This document shows, piece after piece, positions 33,108-45,705 of a stretch of 64,000 nt of DNA. A model generated the notes under the pieces. The model did no database searches. It worked only from the letters and a program-made list of their open reading frames with translations, and had not been told where the DNA came from. The stretch is taken from the NCBI GenBank assembly GCA_021292165.1, contig CM037879.1, positions 284,492,272 to 284,556,271 of the forward strand. The letters run 5' to 3'. The position numbers were made by a program, and so were the translations under genes. This DNA is from Shinisaurus crocodilurus. Its lineage: Eukaryota > Chordata > Lepidosauria > Squamata > Shinisauridae. Each line of letters starts with the position of its first letter. The first letter of the stretch is position 1.

Positions 33108-34308
33108 ACAGGAGTCGTCCCCTAGCACCATCTTCAGGGATAAATACACCAGGGTATAAACACATTCCATGAATATCATATTGGTTAGTACCAAGAGGCT
33201 CATCTGCATATGCAAAGCACTTCTGTGTTTATATGTGTGCACCAGTGTTGACAACTTTTCCTTCTGGCAGCAACCCTGCATGACTCAAGAAATGCTTGTC
33301 TGGAGGGACCTCCAACCTTTTTGGTTGGCTTTTCATGTGGGCTACCACTGGAAGAGGAGCAGTGAAAAGCTCCCATGCGCATGTGGCAGATCCCACATGA
33401 TATTTGGGGTCCTGACACATATATTTAACGTGCAATGGAAAATTACAATAGGAATTAACATACAGAACAAAAAGCGACATTAAAATGTTGCAGGTTGCCT
33501 GTTGAACATTTTTGTAAGGCACACAAGACTTTGCCTGTGGACTCTACACATTTAGTGTTTTGGAAGGTTTTTTTTTCTTTCTCTCTGCATACTTCTTGAA
33601 TGTACTGAAGAGGGGGAGGGGGAGAAGAGATTTATGGCATGGAGCGTGAACTGTGGATATTCTCATGATTCGGTTAGAATGAAGAGTGAATCTTCTCAGC
33701 CGTAGCTGGGCAACTTCTTCCAAGTTAGGATTAAAGCCACTGCTTGGGAAGCTTCCCTTTTAATGGATAAGAGAGTGCTGCAGAGGATGCTCAGCCAACC
33801 TCCGCCACCGCTTTACAATTTGCTGATGAGCAGGGCTCTAAATTGGGTGGGGAAGGGGGGATTATCCTTTTGCCGCAGCTTGCCATGTTGAGGAACACCC
33901 AACCTATTAATCTAGTTACATGCCAAACAGTAAGCAGCAGTTTGATCAAATCCTATTAGCAACAATATGCCATTGCCCACTTTCTCTCCCCCCCCTCCCC
34001 GCCCCCTCCCGGTTGCCCAAATGATTGGCCTGGGATGCTTCAGCAGAGAAAACACAAATATAAAGTGCAAATAGTAACCTTAACAGTTGTATAAATTAGA
34101 CAGTGTTCTTTACTTGGAGGGCGGCTACGCTGGGAAAATGTCTGAGGCTCTAGCCTCTTCCCCTGCAATTTCCTCACAGGCTCCACTGTGGAAAGGGTCA
34201 AGCTTTCTGCTTCAGGTGTTAACTTTGAGCAGGGCCTTACCCCAAACAGGCAAGGGGTTCATACAAAATAGGAAAAGGGGCTGTGAACGCAAATAAATAA
34301 ATATGTAT
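33108..34308. promoter_or_regulatory. Repeat-poor stretch; candidate conserved element at 33610..33960
   Basis: 33610..33960 contains ggcatggagcgtgaactgtg, ctcagccgtagctgggcaac and ttgccgcagcttgccatgtt with no repeat motif and no ORF. A C-rich run follows at 33985..34010. Composition-based suggestion only. Confidence 0.22.
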
Positions 34309-34450
34309 TCATCGGTTTATTTTATTTATATATCCCGACCTTCCTTGCAAGGTGCCCAGGGTGGCTAACAACTCATATAAACAGTACAACACATAAACAC
34401 CATTAAAATCAAAACTCTAAAATTACAAACATAATAAAATACAACAACAC
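34309..34450 (-). mobile_element. LINE-2-type 3' end, antisense
   Basis: tatttatatatcccgacctt, ggtgcccagggtggctaaca and an A-rich stretch read as the reverse complement of a LINE-2-type 3' UTR. Confidence 0.5.
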
Positions 34451-34796
34451 CATCATTAAAACAGATTAAATATGCATAGCCACTTGCCTAAGGTGAGCTT
34501 CTTCTAGGCAACTAGGAAGGAAAGCTTTTGTAAACTGGGACAAGAGCTGCTCCCTGGCCCCCGTTTCAGACTGTATGTGTAGGCTAGGCAAGTACAGCAA
34601 TGAAACAATTGTAGGCAAAAATATTTTTAATATTTATTTGATTTGTTATCTGAGGAGTTACAGCTACTGCTAATTTAACTCTATTGGCAACAGTTATATC
34701 CTACATGCTGTAATACTGCACAGATATATAATTTACCAAAAATTGCCAAGGAAAGTCTTTGACGTTTATAAAAGTCATTTGGTTTCTGTAAAAGTA

Positions 34797-34934
34797 CAGC
34801 CTTCCCCAACCTGGTGCCCTCCAGGTACACTGGATTACAATGGCCATCATCCCCAGCCAGCATGGCCATGCTGGTTGGGGATGATGGCTGTTGTAGTCCA
34901 ACACTCCTGGAGGGCACCAGGTTGGGGAAGACTG
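34797..34934. mobile_element. hAT-like palindromic MITE
   Basis: cagccttccccaacctggtg and its inverse caccaggttggggaagactg bound a palindrome with ccagcatggccatgctgg at the centre. The target octamer is not preserved (taaaagta / ctacagaa). Confidence 0.8.
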
Positions 34935-35611
34935 CTACAGAACATAGAAAAAATTGCCTCTGCCTATTTTCTCCTTAGACAGTTCCAAAAAAAGATTTGA
35001 ACCTTCCCAATTTTGGCTTTTACTGAATGAGAAGGAAACCAAATGATTGGACAAACATGAATTCAAAACCAAATAGCTAATAATTTTTAAAGTCAAAATT
35101 AAGCAGAGGAAAATCTTGGACAAGACAGGAGCCTCCATCAAGCCCATTTTAGCTTTAAACTATATAAAGTTTGTATACGTATGTTTGTGTGAGCAGGGGA
35201 GGCGGAACACAGTGAAACCTGCAGAAGCCCACTGCTGTGCAAGCCCTCAGATAATATTTTGATCACACACAAGAAGTTAAAGCTCCATGCTGTTTCCTCC
35301 CTCCAAAGTATCCTAGGCCCTTTTAATCCATCGTCTAGAGGACAGTAAATTACACTAATCTCATTTTACAGATACCTTAGGAACAGAAAATGACTTTAAC
35401 TAGGACCAGACAGTAAGACAATGGCAATGTTGGGAACAAAACTCACAGTTTCTTACGGTAATATTGTAGCCTTCAAGTGGGTCTTCTTATTCTCATCAAC
35501 TAGCGGAAATCAAGTGGTGCAATGTGTGTTCTAACATATAGCATTCACAGAACATTAAATCATCTTAACCATCTCCCACATGTCAGACTTATGACACCTG
35601 AAAGTTTATAG

Positions 35612-35730
35612 TGGCCTTCCCCAACTGAGTGCTCTCCAGATGTGTTAGAGTACAACTCCCAGAATCTCCCAGCCAGCTAAGGGAACTGTAGTCTTAACAC
35701 ATCTGGAGGGTGCCAGGTTGGGGGAGGCTG
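35612..35730. mobile_element. hAT-like palindromic MITE with perfect 8-bp TSD
   Basis: Octamer gtttatag at 35604..35611 and 35731..35738 flanks tggccttccccaac ... gttgggggaggctg. Confidence 0.87.
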
Positions 35731-35751
35731 GTTTATAGTTTAATGCACTAA

Positions 35752-35869
35752 GGGCACAATCCTATCATGTTTAGACAGAAAAATGGCCTACAACTCCCAG
35801 CATGGCTGGCTGGGGCATGCTGGGAGTTGTAGATCTTTTTTCTGTCTCTGCATGCATAGGACTGTGACC
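35752..35869. mobile_element. PIF/Harbinger-like MITE with TAA duplication
   Basis: TAA at 35749..35751 and 35870..35872 flanks inverted ends gggcacaatcctat and ataggactgtgacc. The body is a palindrome containing cctacaactcccagcatg. Confidence 0.78.
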
Positions 35870-35949
35870 TAAGGCATGTTATGATGGAGGTAGTGATGAA
35901 GCCTCTGGCAGTGACTGATGGAGCTACCTGAATGTCAAAGAGTATTATT

Positions 35950-36095
35950 TTAATATTATTATATATTTCATTTCTATACCGCCCAATAGCCAAAGCTCTC
36001 TGAGCAGTTCACAAAGATTACAAGCCACAACTTCAAGATAATAAAAATGTAATATAAAATAATTAACAAACAAAATTGAAAAGCAATTTAAAACA
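35950..36095 (-). mobile_element. LINE-2-type 3' end, antisense
   Basis: tttctataccgcccaatagc, caaagctctctgagcagttc is the reverse complement of the tail ending the relic at 26999..27060. Confidence 0.6.
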
Positions 36096-37039
36096 GCTAA
36101 AAAACAGTTACTACTACAAGTCCAGTATCTTACTGTAACTAGTAAGTACTACAAGAGTAGTAAGACACTGAGAAGCTTCTCTGGCTGCCAGTGGCTGAGT
36201 CACTCTGAGCTTGCAGAATTGAAGGCAAGGCAAGGCAAGGCAAAAGGACTTAGGAAAGGAAGGGGATTGAAGCAGGGGCCTGGGAACACAGGAGCTAGGA
36301 ATCTGAGAAGGCAGTAAACTGAGGGAAGTGAGGGGTGGGATGGAAGGATAGGATGGGATGGGATGGGAGACTTGGAAGGAGGAGTACCGGTAGCTCAGAA
36401 AATTGAGGAGAAAGACAGAAAACCAAACGGGAGATATAGGTGGAAGAAAACTGAATGAGAAGAGAGAAAAGAGAGGTACCGGTACATTGCCAGAAACTAG
36501 AGGCACCAAAACAGAAGAATTTTATTTACGGTATTTACATAGTGAGTTGAAATAGTTAGTCTTTGTGTTCAAGACTGTAATCAGGAATGGATAAGCACCA
36601 CATTGCCAGTCCACCTGTTTGAGTAGGACATGCTTTTCCTGCATACATAGACATAGGAGTATCCATGGCAGCAATAGCCCCACAAAAAATAGACCGGGGG
36701 GGGGGGAGCGGCTCTCTAAACAGAACAGGGTTACCTCCAAGGAATCCAGAAAACAAGATCCCGACTGCAAAGAAAGCAAGTCCTTAACCTCCTCTGTAGA
36801 TGCTCAGACATATTTTAAAACATAGGCAATTTCTACATATCAGCTGGGAATTCAAAAGTGGGTGGTGGGACAGGACTTGATTGAACCAATATAAGGTGAG
36901 GATAGGCACACATTTTGACTGGGCAAAAATTAAGGCAGAGTCAAACTAATCAGGAAGTACCAAGCCTCAGCACCAATGGCACTGATAGTGGCCAGTATCG
37001 GAGGCAGCATGCCTCTGTACACCAGTTGCTGGGGAACAT
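36096..37039. other. No gene; A/G-rich low-complexity 36215..36480
   Basis: (GGCAA)n-like at 36221..36242 and (GGGAT)n-like at 36345..36367 lie in a purine-rich stretch. 36838..37039 is unassigned. Confidence 0.5.
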
Positions 37040-37172
37040 GGGCAGGAGGGTGCTGTTGCACTCATGTCCTGCTAGTGGGATCCCATGGGCAGCTGGTTGG
37101 CTGCTGTGTGAACAGAATGCTGGACTGGGTGGACCCTTGGTCTGATCCAGCATGGCTCTTATGTTCTTATGA
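37040..37172 (+). mobile_element. CR1/L3-type LINE 3' end
   Basis: gggtgctgttgcactcatgt, cctgctagtgggatcccatg, gtgaacagaatgctggactg and cagcatggctcttatgttct. Best preserved copy of this 3' end in the window. Confidence 0.75.
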
Positions 37173-37559
37173 AATGCCATTTATAACTTTATCCATATTT
37201 ATTTGAAAAGGCTTGTCAGATTCTTCAGTATTAAAATACTGAAGCATATCCCCCCCCCCCCCCAATTTCCACTTTATTTTCCAGTCCTGGAAGGTTGCCT
37301 TGCAGGTTTGACTTCATTTTGTTTGTGTAAGTAAAATTCTTTAAGGAAATTGTCAATAAAAATATAAACAAAAAGAAAACAAAAAATCCCAAACAGTGGT
37401 ACTTTACTCCGTTTCCAGATTATGCGAGTGAACTCTGCTCTGTGCCTCCTACTCACAAATCATCCTTCATGGCTTACCAAGACTAGCCCTCATCTTTCTC
37501 TTCCATATTTGTGGGCAGGGAGAATCAAAATCGCACAGCTCAACTAAAGGAGACCTCTA

Positions 37560-38043
37560 ATCATGAAATTATAAACTGCACTGGCTGCATATTTGGCACC
37601 GGGCCAGATTTAAGGTTTTGTTATTGGTGTATGTACAACTTGGGACCACAGTATTTGAAAGAGCGCCTTCTCCCTAACCAGCCTGCCCAGTCACTGAGGT
37701 CATCAGATGAGACACTCCTGGTGGTTCCACATGGACCTGCAGTCCATTTGGTGTCCACTCGGAGTAGAGTCTTTAGCTTATTGGCTCCCGCTTTCTGGAA
37801 CTCCCTGCCTGCTGATGTCAGGCAGGCCCCAACAGTGTTTCATTTTTGGCACCCGCTGAAGACATTTTTATTTAAACAAGCCTCCCCTGAATAATCAACC
37901 ATGGTTTTATTGGCACAATCTGCTTTTAAAGGTTTTAATTTTGCATTTTGATGATGATGATGATGATTCTCCCCTTTTTATTGTTCACTGCTTGGATATT
38001 TTATTGGATGTAGAGTGGTATATAAATCTTGTAAATAAATAAA
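37560..38043 (+). mobile_element. LINE-2-type ORF2 C-terminus and 3' end
   Basis: The frame 37511..37894 contains LGPQYLKERLLPNQPAQSLR, SSDETLLVVP, RSRVFSLLAPAFWNSLPADV and LKTFLFKQ, the LINE-2 C-terminal pattern. The tail follows (ttggatgtagagtggtatat, aaataaataaaataac). The frame is open at its end. The rest of the element is missing. Confidence 0.8.
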
Positions 38044-38099
38044 ATAACAACAACAACAACAACAACACATTATATCTATCTATCTATCTATCTATCTAT
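38044..38099 (+). repeat. (AAC)n then (ATCT)n microsatellites
   Basis: About eight AAC units at 38044..38067 directly follow the LINE tail, then about six ATCT units at 38074..38099. Confidence 0.93.
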
Positions 38100-38778
38100 T
38101 CAGAGAGCACTTCCCCTGGGCATAGAGAGGTCTTTTGGAAACAATGTGTCAATTCCTTTCATTTTTTTATTAGCTCTGTTAGCAATGTGCCAGCGTTTCA
38201 GTTATAGGCAATCCAAAAATGCTCACCGTCCTATTGCTGAGGCTTAGATGAAGTGCTTACACAGAAAGGTGTTCTACAGACTTTGGCACTTCTTTGCTGG
38301 AAGTTTTAACAGCCATAACATTCTGCTCCTGTCCTTTCCCCCCTTTCTGAAGATTAGGGTGGAGAGAAGGAAGAATTATCTCCAGAGAACTATAAAAGAT
38401 AGAATTGATTTTTGGTAAGAAGTCTGTAGAAGTTCTTAATACTATCTTATCTTTACTCCTCCACTGACTAAGCCCCTATCTTGGGAACTATCCTTTCCAA
38501 TGTTATCTATCAGAAAAGTAGCTTTTGAGGATGGGAAATAACATTAAGTTCCTCATTGGCTCAAACATGGCTTTGTCCGAACTTGTAATGCCGTCTTCAG
38601 GCTCCATGTTCAGAAGGTTCCCTGCAAGTTCAGCAGATTCAACAATTTTGCTGCTGAGGAAAAAGCATTATGAAGCTTTGACTATAAACTTTTTGCCATG
38701 CTGCTCAATGGAATTTAAGCAATGCCAAGTGCTACATGGGGCAATGATATGCTACCTGCACAAAACAAGCAATGCACG
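38100..38778. other. No gene recognised
   Basis: Unassigned. No convincing frame. Confidence 0.4.
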
Positions 38779-38921
38779 AGAGCCAATGTGATGTAGTCAA
38801 CTCTTTCTCAGTCTGACCTACTTTGCAGGGTTGTTGAGAGGATTAAAAAGTGGGGTATTCCCATGCTACGCTGTCTTGAGTTCCTGGGAGGAAGGGTAGG
38901 TATAGATGTAATATATAATAT
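38779..38921 (+). mobile_element. tRNA-headed SINE, internally deleted
   Basis: agccaatgtgatgtagtc (head), actttgcagggttgttgaga (middle), ctgtcttgagttcctgggag and taggtatagatgtaat (tail), in the same order as 30152..30389. Confidence 0.65.
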
Positions 38922-40007
38922 TTTAAGAAAATCTTATAGATGCTGAATAATTTCTTGAAGGGATTCCAATGGCTACAGAGAAATCATTATTCCAAATAAT
39001 CATTTTTACACAGCTATATTCCCAATGTCAAACTGTTTAAATTTTGGTGAAGCACAATGCCCTGGTTTGAAAGGTCTTGCTTGTACAGCATATCCATTGA
39101 AATGTGTATCGGCATCTGAAAGCCATTGTCTTCTTGCCAGGCAGGGGTTATGCATATGAATAACAGCTTCCTTTTTATTTTCAGAATTACCTTGGCAACT
39201 AGCACAGGGAATATGGGGGGGGGGGAGAAAAGAAGAGCCTTGCAGATCCTCAATAAAGAACCCACAGCTGCTGCTTTGCAGACTCTCCAGAGGAGGGTGG
39301 GGGGGAAGGAACATTTTTGTTCATCTGTTGAGGCAAAATACTCCTGTCCTTAGGACTTCCAGAATTTCTGCTATCTGATGGAATTCTTAAACTGAGACTT
39401 CAATACCCTGGTGGACTGATTCACAGCTTAGACAGTCCGTTTTGGTGCTCAATGAGCTCTTGTGCTGTGTTTAAAGGAGAAATATGATTTTCTGGCCAGC
39501 TTGAAAACTGATACTGTTTCCCACTGCAGAGATTTTCACCCTATTCTGGCCAGTTTAAATACAGCACAGTTACTTTTCCTGATATCGCTAATATGTCCTT
39601 TCCCAGAAATGCAAACATTTACAGGACACAGTCCAACACAGATTTGGGGACTTCAAACCTCAAACTGCTTACTCTGGAACAGTGCCAGTGGAGTAAATAA
39701 GGTTACTCTGGTGAAAGCAATCTGAGGATCCAGCCTATATCTTTAGTGCAGAATTTTGAGGCACCTTCCCCAGGAAATAAAATGGAGAATGTGTCTTCAA
39801 AAAGCCTTCCCTTCTGCAGTGGAGTTGCATGAACGAGGTCTTCCTTTCAACCTCTCATTTTCATCAAGCTGTTATTAGGCTGTGGATCCGGGTCTTAACT
39901 CTGTCTTGCTCTGTAGTGTCAGCCTACTGACAGTCTTCAAATTCCATTTCCCTCCTCATGTATTTCCATGTGGATGTGCCTTGTTTTTTTGTTTTTTACA
40001 ACCTTCC
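38922..40007. other. No gene recognised
   Basis: 39000..39360 and 39400..39960 look unique. Open frames here are short and lack any family signature. Confidence 0.4.
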
Positions 40008-40015
40008 TTTTAAAA

Positions 40016-40150
40016 CAGTATTCTCCAACCTTAGGTCCCCAGATGTTTTTGGCCTACAACTCCCAGCATGCCCCAGCCAGTGTAGCATGCTGGGGCATGC
40101 TGGGAGTTGTAGGCCAAAAACATCTGGGGACCCAAGGTTGGAGAACACTG
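40016..40150. mobile_element. hAT-like MITE, near-perfect palindrome, perfect 8-bp TSD
   Basis: Octamer ttttaaaa at 40008..40015 and 40151..40158. Ends cagtattctccaacct and aggttggagaacactg. Same subfamily as 21619..21746 with a slightly different centre. Confidence 0.93.
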
Positions 40151-40189
40151 TTTTAAAAGATAGTTACCGGTAGATGTTAAGGAGGATCA

Positions 40190-40460
40190 TCTCTCCCTGC
40201 CTCTCTCATTGTTCACCATTTCAAATTCCTTCTCAAAGTGCGCTTAAACCCATCAAGTCCCAACTAAAACAAAGGTTCGTCTCACCTAACTGCAGCTACT
40301 CACTTTCATCTCTTGCCACTTTGGCCTGTCCTCTCTGTCCCACCCCACTCACTCCTCTCCTCTCCTCACTGTCAAATTTTAGATTGTAAGCTCCTTAGGG
40401 CAGAAGCGGCTTTTTTATTATGCTGTAAAAGCACAATCCATAAACAAACTAGCAAATGAA
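40190..40460 (+). mobile_element. LINE 3'-end relic
   Basis: caactaaaacaaaggttcgt then gattgtaagctccttagggc and an A-rich end match the 3' end type at 6045. Confidence 0.45.
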
Positions 40461-40889
40461 CAAACAAGAAAATGAAACAATCAATTTTTCAGATCTAACT
40501 TGGGTAACTATGTGCATGCGTGTTATAGCCAATGTAAGAAATCTGGTAGATGCTGATATTTCACAGAAAGTTTTCAGATGAAGCCTCACTAGAAATGCAA
40601 GTTCCAAAGAGCAATTTATTTTTGACATTTACACCAATGTAAGTCTCTTCTCTGAAAATGAAGCAAATGAGGATGGTATTTCGACTTTACATAAATACAC
40701 CCTATTGGTGTTGACTTTTATTAGTCAGTGTCAGGATTTCTTAAAACTTACCAGTACATATCAGCATTCACCAAATTCTGATATTTACTATAACTCCATT
40801 TGGCGTCTTCTCTTGTGACCTTTAAGTGATCCATAAAGACATTTTAAAAATCTGCCAACCATTTTATTGATCTTACTGCTGGACCCTAT

Positions 40890-41012
40890 ACACTTTTAAG
40901 CTAATGTTTTATTATGTTTGTTCAATTGTTTTGTTTAGCAGTTTTATTGTAAGCCACCTTGTAAGGCCTTGCCCTAAAAGGTGGGGTAGGAATAATTACA
41001 TAAATAAATATA
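40890..41012 (+). mobile_element. LINE-2-type 3' end
   Basis: ttttattgtaagccaccttg, aaaaggtggggtaggaataa, (aaat)n. Confidence 0.55.
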
Positions 41013-42204
41013 GCATAGACCGGCACTTCTGCTTCTGACTATCCATAGCGGTTTCCTTTTCTTTTGGGCTATGCAACATCTTATAATTACAAAGTCCTGT
41101 TTTCCAGGAGTTACGTAACCCTTTCCCTTTATTGTCAGTAATTCTATTCTGATCATTAGATGATCCAGGGTTCCATTTTGCTCTTCTCTAAAGCTTTCTA
41201 TTTTTTCCTTGTGTGCTGCAGCAGGAAAAAAAGCACCTCAAGCAGTTTTTATTAAGAAGCATAAATAAAAATTCCCTCGATAAAGAATCGTACTGAAATA
41301 CATTGGGAACCATATCCAGCTGTTCAGCTGTCCTTTTTGTTTTAGTGTTTTTCTACAATTTAGTGTAATTGATCCTCTTTTTTTGTATTTCTGTGTGGGT
41401 AGACCACTTGCACTCTCATACAGTAGTTTGTGAATAAGCATTAGCCAAAAAAAATATATATATCTTGCAAAGTCTTACGCACATTGAGTCAGGGCATTAA
41501 AAAGCATCAGTCTTTTCTTTTTTTTACCAAGAGCAGTGAAATTACTCAGCATACTCTATCTGAGGGGTGGGGGTGGGGGGAGGGAAAAGCAGGGTGATCC
41601 TGGCTGATGTTCTGGGAAAGCCAAAAACCCAGCAACCCAACATGTAATCCAAACTAAAATGTAATCCACACACTGCTTCTCCAGTTATGAATCAGTGTGT
41701 GTGTGTGTGTGTGTGTGTTGGGTGTGTAAAGTATCCACACAGGCAAAATTGGAACAAGAATTTCAGCCATAACTATGATTAGAAAATCCTAGGACAATGA
41801 GGCAAATAAAGGGTTTTGCATCTGGCCATGCAGAAAGGCAAGAAGTACAAGTGCTCCTTATAGTAAACCTTTTTCAGAAACACTGTTCACTATCAGAACA
41901 CCCTGCAGCATAGAAAGATGCCCACAGAATAGTGCAAAAAGTCCAAAGCACTAGAAGCACTGACACACATTAGGCTAGCTTGTAAACAGCCACTCACTGG
42001 ATCACCTGCCTCAAAGTGGACAGACAGAAATGTTGGTTGTTTCTTTTTTCCTTTGAAGCTGACAATGTGCTATCAATGAGTTGCATCGGTATGAGAACAT
42101 AGGCAAGTAAAATTTATGGGGCAAGTAATCTTTGTGGACTTATTTGCAAGGAAGCCTCCCCTCTCAAAACCTTGTGAATTTTGGCTACCGGTATATATAT
42201 TTTA
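41013..42204. other. No gene; (GT)n microsatellite at 41694..41719
   Basis: A GT run of about 12 units is the only repeat seen. The rest is AT-rich unique sequence. Confidence 0.5.
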
Positions 42205-42633
42205 GGGTGCAATCTTATGGGTTGCTCCCTCAATGCTTGTAAGCCACCGAACTCAGAGGTTTACGCGCATCCTATGCAGGGTGGGAGAAGTAGCAGAGGC
42301 GATCTTTGCCTCCCTGTCTTCCCACCCTGCATTTTCACTAGACAGGCTTTTTTACCCGTCTAGCAACAGCATTTCAGAAGGGGAGAGGAGGAGGCTGGGG
42401 AGGTCTCAGGATACCTCATCTCCCGTCTCCTCCCCATTGAAACACCCCCTTTTACCCCTCTCTGAGGTTGTGTTTCCAGCCTTGGAGAAGCAGCTGGCAT
42501 GGTTCTTTATGCACTGGCTGCGAGGGGAGGGGGAGGAGCTCTGATTCCCAGCTCCGAGGTTGGACTCGGAGCTGGGAATCCAAAATATCCTATGGCATCT
42601 CGGGCACTCTCTAGGGGCCAAAAGATTGCTCCC
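42205..42633. mobile_element. Harbinger-like MITE, probable
   Basis: The left end gggtgcaatcttatggg faces the right end aaaagattgctccc. The GC-rich interior has an inverted ctcggagctgggaatcc / gattcccagctccgag pair at 42541..42580, as in the 53574 element. No matching target triplet, so ends are approximate. Confidence 0.5.
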
Positions 42634-43967
42634 TCCATATATTTATATCAGTCTTTCAACAATGGATCAAGACTCTCCACTTTTTAAAAAATAGTCACCG
42701 ACATCTAGATGGCCTAACCAAGTTACAATGACCCAAGTCTGAAATGGTTTCTCTGAAGTCAGTGGAGCTGAAATCTGTGTATGGGAGAGAGTGGATTAAG
42801 GTGTCAGAATGCAGTTCAAATGAAGCGAACAAAAAAAAGTGGGGGTAGAAAGAGGATGCTCGGAATTGATTTTTCTAACGAGGCATTTACAGGCATTCAA
42901 AACATGATCTCCACTTAAAACATAAAATAGTCATTGTGCTGATTTGCTACAGTACGGCTCACTAAAGGATTTGATTCCACATTATCTGAAACTAGGCAGT
43001 TATCCGAAGTCTCATCTTCGTAATGGAATGGAATGTACAAAAGCAGAGCATTCAATTTAACACACAATATATTATCTATACAAATTGGTCCTCATTCAAC
43101 AGACAAACTTAAAAACCAAATTACAGCAGCCTACCAATTTTACATTCCTGGCTGAGGGGAAATAAACACGAACACACCACTGTTAATACCTACTAACTTA
43201 CAAGTCTCCCTAATTCTTTTCTTTTTTTCTCCTCAAATAAATTGCAAGCTATCTTAACTCTGTACTAAAATAATGTTTGTAAGGGTTTCGGTTAGTAAAA
43301 CAAAACAAAAAACACCTAGTATGCAAGAATACACAAGTATGTACAGTATGTATGTTTCCTGGCAATCATCCAAAATGAATATTACTATAAATTTCTGAGG
43401 GCAACTCTTTTTATACTCATAACAACAGTGGAAACATGAAATGGACACGTACTTGCATGTGTACTTCCAAGGAATTATTATGATGTGCATTCTGCTTGCA
43501 GGTAGAAGGAACCAGTTCCTGTTTATAAAATGTACTCTTCCTGCAATGTTACTTAAGTGATTTCTATTTCAAAACCCCAACTGAATGTTCTCAGGATGCA
43601 TTGTACATGATTAGCAGCTAACAAAGATCTAATTTCACACTTTCTAAGGCTCAGGAGAGAAATATGGCCCGCCCCAGACATGCAATTCAGACATTACTTC
43701 CGCCTACATATAAAGTGCTTCTTCACACAAAGATTAGTTAACTTATGTGTGGAGGGTCGGTCCGCCACATTATGAAATTAAACTTTTACAAGATGTTGTG
43801 ATTACCACTACTTAAGTGTCTTTTAATAAACCTATTCTCCATGAATTTGTTCAATTAAAGGCTACTACCAAATGGTAGCTAAATGGACCTCCATGTTCAG
43901 AAGTAGTATACCTTTGAATTCCAGATACTGGGGTCAAACAACAGGAGAGCCACCACTTTCATACTCG
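42634..43967. other. No gene recognised
   Basis: AT-rich sequence with no repeat vocabulary. Confidence 0.4.
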
Positions 43968-44048
43968 GCATGTGAGCTTCCCAGGAGGCATCTGGCTAGC
44001 TACTGCTGAAAATACAATGCTAGACCTAGACTCAATAAAGATGTAATG
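43968..44048 (+). mobile_element. Degraded CR1/L3-type 3' end
   Basis: gcatgtgagcttcccaggag, gcatctggctagctactgct, aatgctagacctagactc parallels the tail at 37040. Confidence 0.45.
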
Positions 44049-44101
44049 CTGCCTGATCACTCATCAACGGTGAAGTGATTGGGAGCACCCCAAGGACTCT
44101 C

Positions 44102-44211
44102 ATTTATTTATTTATTATATTTATACCCCGCGTTTTTTCCTGCAAGGAACCCAAGGCGGCTTACATAATTCTCCTCCTACTCTCTATTTTATCCTCACAA
44201 CAACCCTGTTC
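44102..44211 (-). mobile_element. SINE 3' tail, antisense
   Basis: tatatttataccccgcgttt, ctgcaaggaacccaaggcgg, cttacataattctcctccta and ctcacaacaaccctgttc are the reverse complement of the tail of the SINE at 30152..30389. Confidence 0.8.
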
Positions 44212-44439
44212 ATTCTTCTTCTTCTCTGTTTGCCTCCTCTTTTCTTCTTGCACAGTTTTGGAACTGCAATTACAAGTGCCCCAACCTTACGGTAACCACC
44301 ATCAGTCCAAAATAGATTTTACAAATGTGCTCCTAACCATGGGTGAAAAAGGAGAGGAGAAGATCACATGTTTGTGGATACTATGGATTGCTTAACCATG
44401 ATTAGGTGACAAGGGCAGTGTTACATATTTTTATTTTTA

Positions 44440-44760
44440 TTACGGTATAATAATTTCTATCCCGTCTTTAAAAATATTTTTACAAGGTGGCTTACAATAG
44501 CAGGAAATGACAAAACAATCATAAACAGCAAAATAAAACAGTAATCAAACAAAATAAACATGCATCAGTGTAAGAATATATGTAAAAGCCAGCATAAAAA
44601 TAATAAAATTAACCATTACAGGCCTTGCAGAAAAGGTTTTTCAAAGCCCATCTTAAAACAGGGAGAGGAGGCCTGGCAAATTTCTCTAGCATGGGAATTC
44701 AACAGTGGCAGGGACATCACTGAGAAAGCCCCTGATATATCCAGTTACATCTGCTCCCTG
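44440..44760 (-). mobile_element. LINE-2-type 3' region, antisense
   Basis: tttctatcccgtctttaaaa, acaaggtggcttacaatagc, an A-rich stretch, then aaggtttttcaaagcccatc and a body with gggaattcaacagtggcagg. Confidence 0.5.
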
Positions 44761-44794
44761 TGGACCTTTAATTGTTATTACCTTGCATCATGCA

Positions 44795-44875
44795 GTCCAT
44801 ACTTACTCAGAAGTAAATTCCACTGAATTCAATATAACTTACGTCCAAATAAATGTGCAAAGGATTGCAGCCTGA
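44795..44875. mobile_element. Short DNA-transposon relic (same block as 22296)
   Basis: atacttactcagaagtaaat, tccactgaattcaatataac, aatgtgcaaaggattgcag. Confidence 0.55.
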
Positions 44876-45200
44876 ATTCAGCAAGGAGTGACATATGAAG
44901 TATGGCATGAAATTTTCAGCTACGATCCAAGTAGTTATGATGTGAACATCTGCACAAAATCTAATGAAGAAATTCCCTTCAAAATAGCAAGTCAGGCTGA
45001 GGGTCAGAAGTTTGATAAGGCATCAGGGATTTCTCATCGGATAATTAGAAAAGGGTTGGTTTCTCTGGAACTGCTTATAGCAATGTAGTGTTCTAAGCCA
45101 AGTGAGGATGCTTTGTGGGCAGACAGCATTTCAACTGTAGGCTTTATATCTTTTTAAATAGGTATTTACAATTTGAAAACAAAAATCTGGAAATTCGCAG
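44876..45200. other. No gene recognised
   Basis: Unassigned sequence. Confidence 0.4.
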
Positions 45201-45201
45201 G

Positions 45202-45685
45202 CAGCCCCATCCTATGCAGCTGCCCATAACCACCCAAACCAGGAGGATTAAACAAACAAACAAATAAATAAACAAATAAATAAAATAAATAAATTACAAG
45301 CATCCAATGGGGGGGGGACATGGCGAATAGGACTGCTGCCGTACTCCCCTCGGCCTCAAAAACATTTAGATGGCTGATTTCAGCCGTCTAAACGTTTTAC
45401 CCCTCCTCGTGAGAAGGATAGGCTGAGGCACTGCCTGGCTACCTCAGAAGCCAGCAGTGCTTCGTTCCACCCCTCCCAGCCCCCAGGAATGCCTCCCCCA
45501 TGCAGGAATCAAAGTTGGTCTTCTGGCTTCAGTTCCCAGCCACCGGCCGCGAGGTGAGGGGAGGGTACTCTGCGCTTGGAACTCCCCACTGCGAACTTGG
45601 AAGGGATTTCTAAGGTCAGAAGGGAGTCCAACTTCTCCTATGGCCCCCCAGGGAAGGTTGGAGGGCCACAGTATTGCACCCTATG
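45202..45685. mobile_element. Possible Harbinger-like element with GC-rich interior
   Basis: ccccatcctatgcagctgcc on the left and cagtattgcaccctatgtgc on the right resemble the gggYgcaatcctatg family. The interior has an inverted pair (aacatttagatggctga / agccgtctaaacgtttt). An (AAAT)-type run lies inside at 45249..45292. Ends uncertain. Confidence 0.4.
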
Positions 45686-45705
45686 TGCCAAAACTATTTA
45701 TTTGT

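Noticed and set aside
38044..38099. CRISPR-like or regulatory array
   Set aside because: Plain AAC and ATCT microsatellites without spacers.
44102..44211. Exon with a coding frame through the CGCGTTTTTTCC region
   Set aside because: It is the antisense tail of a SINE seen in full at 30152.
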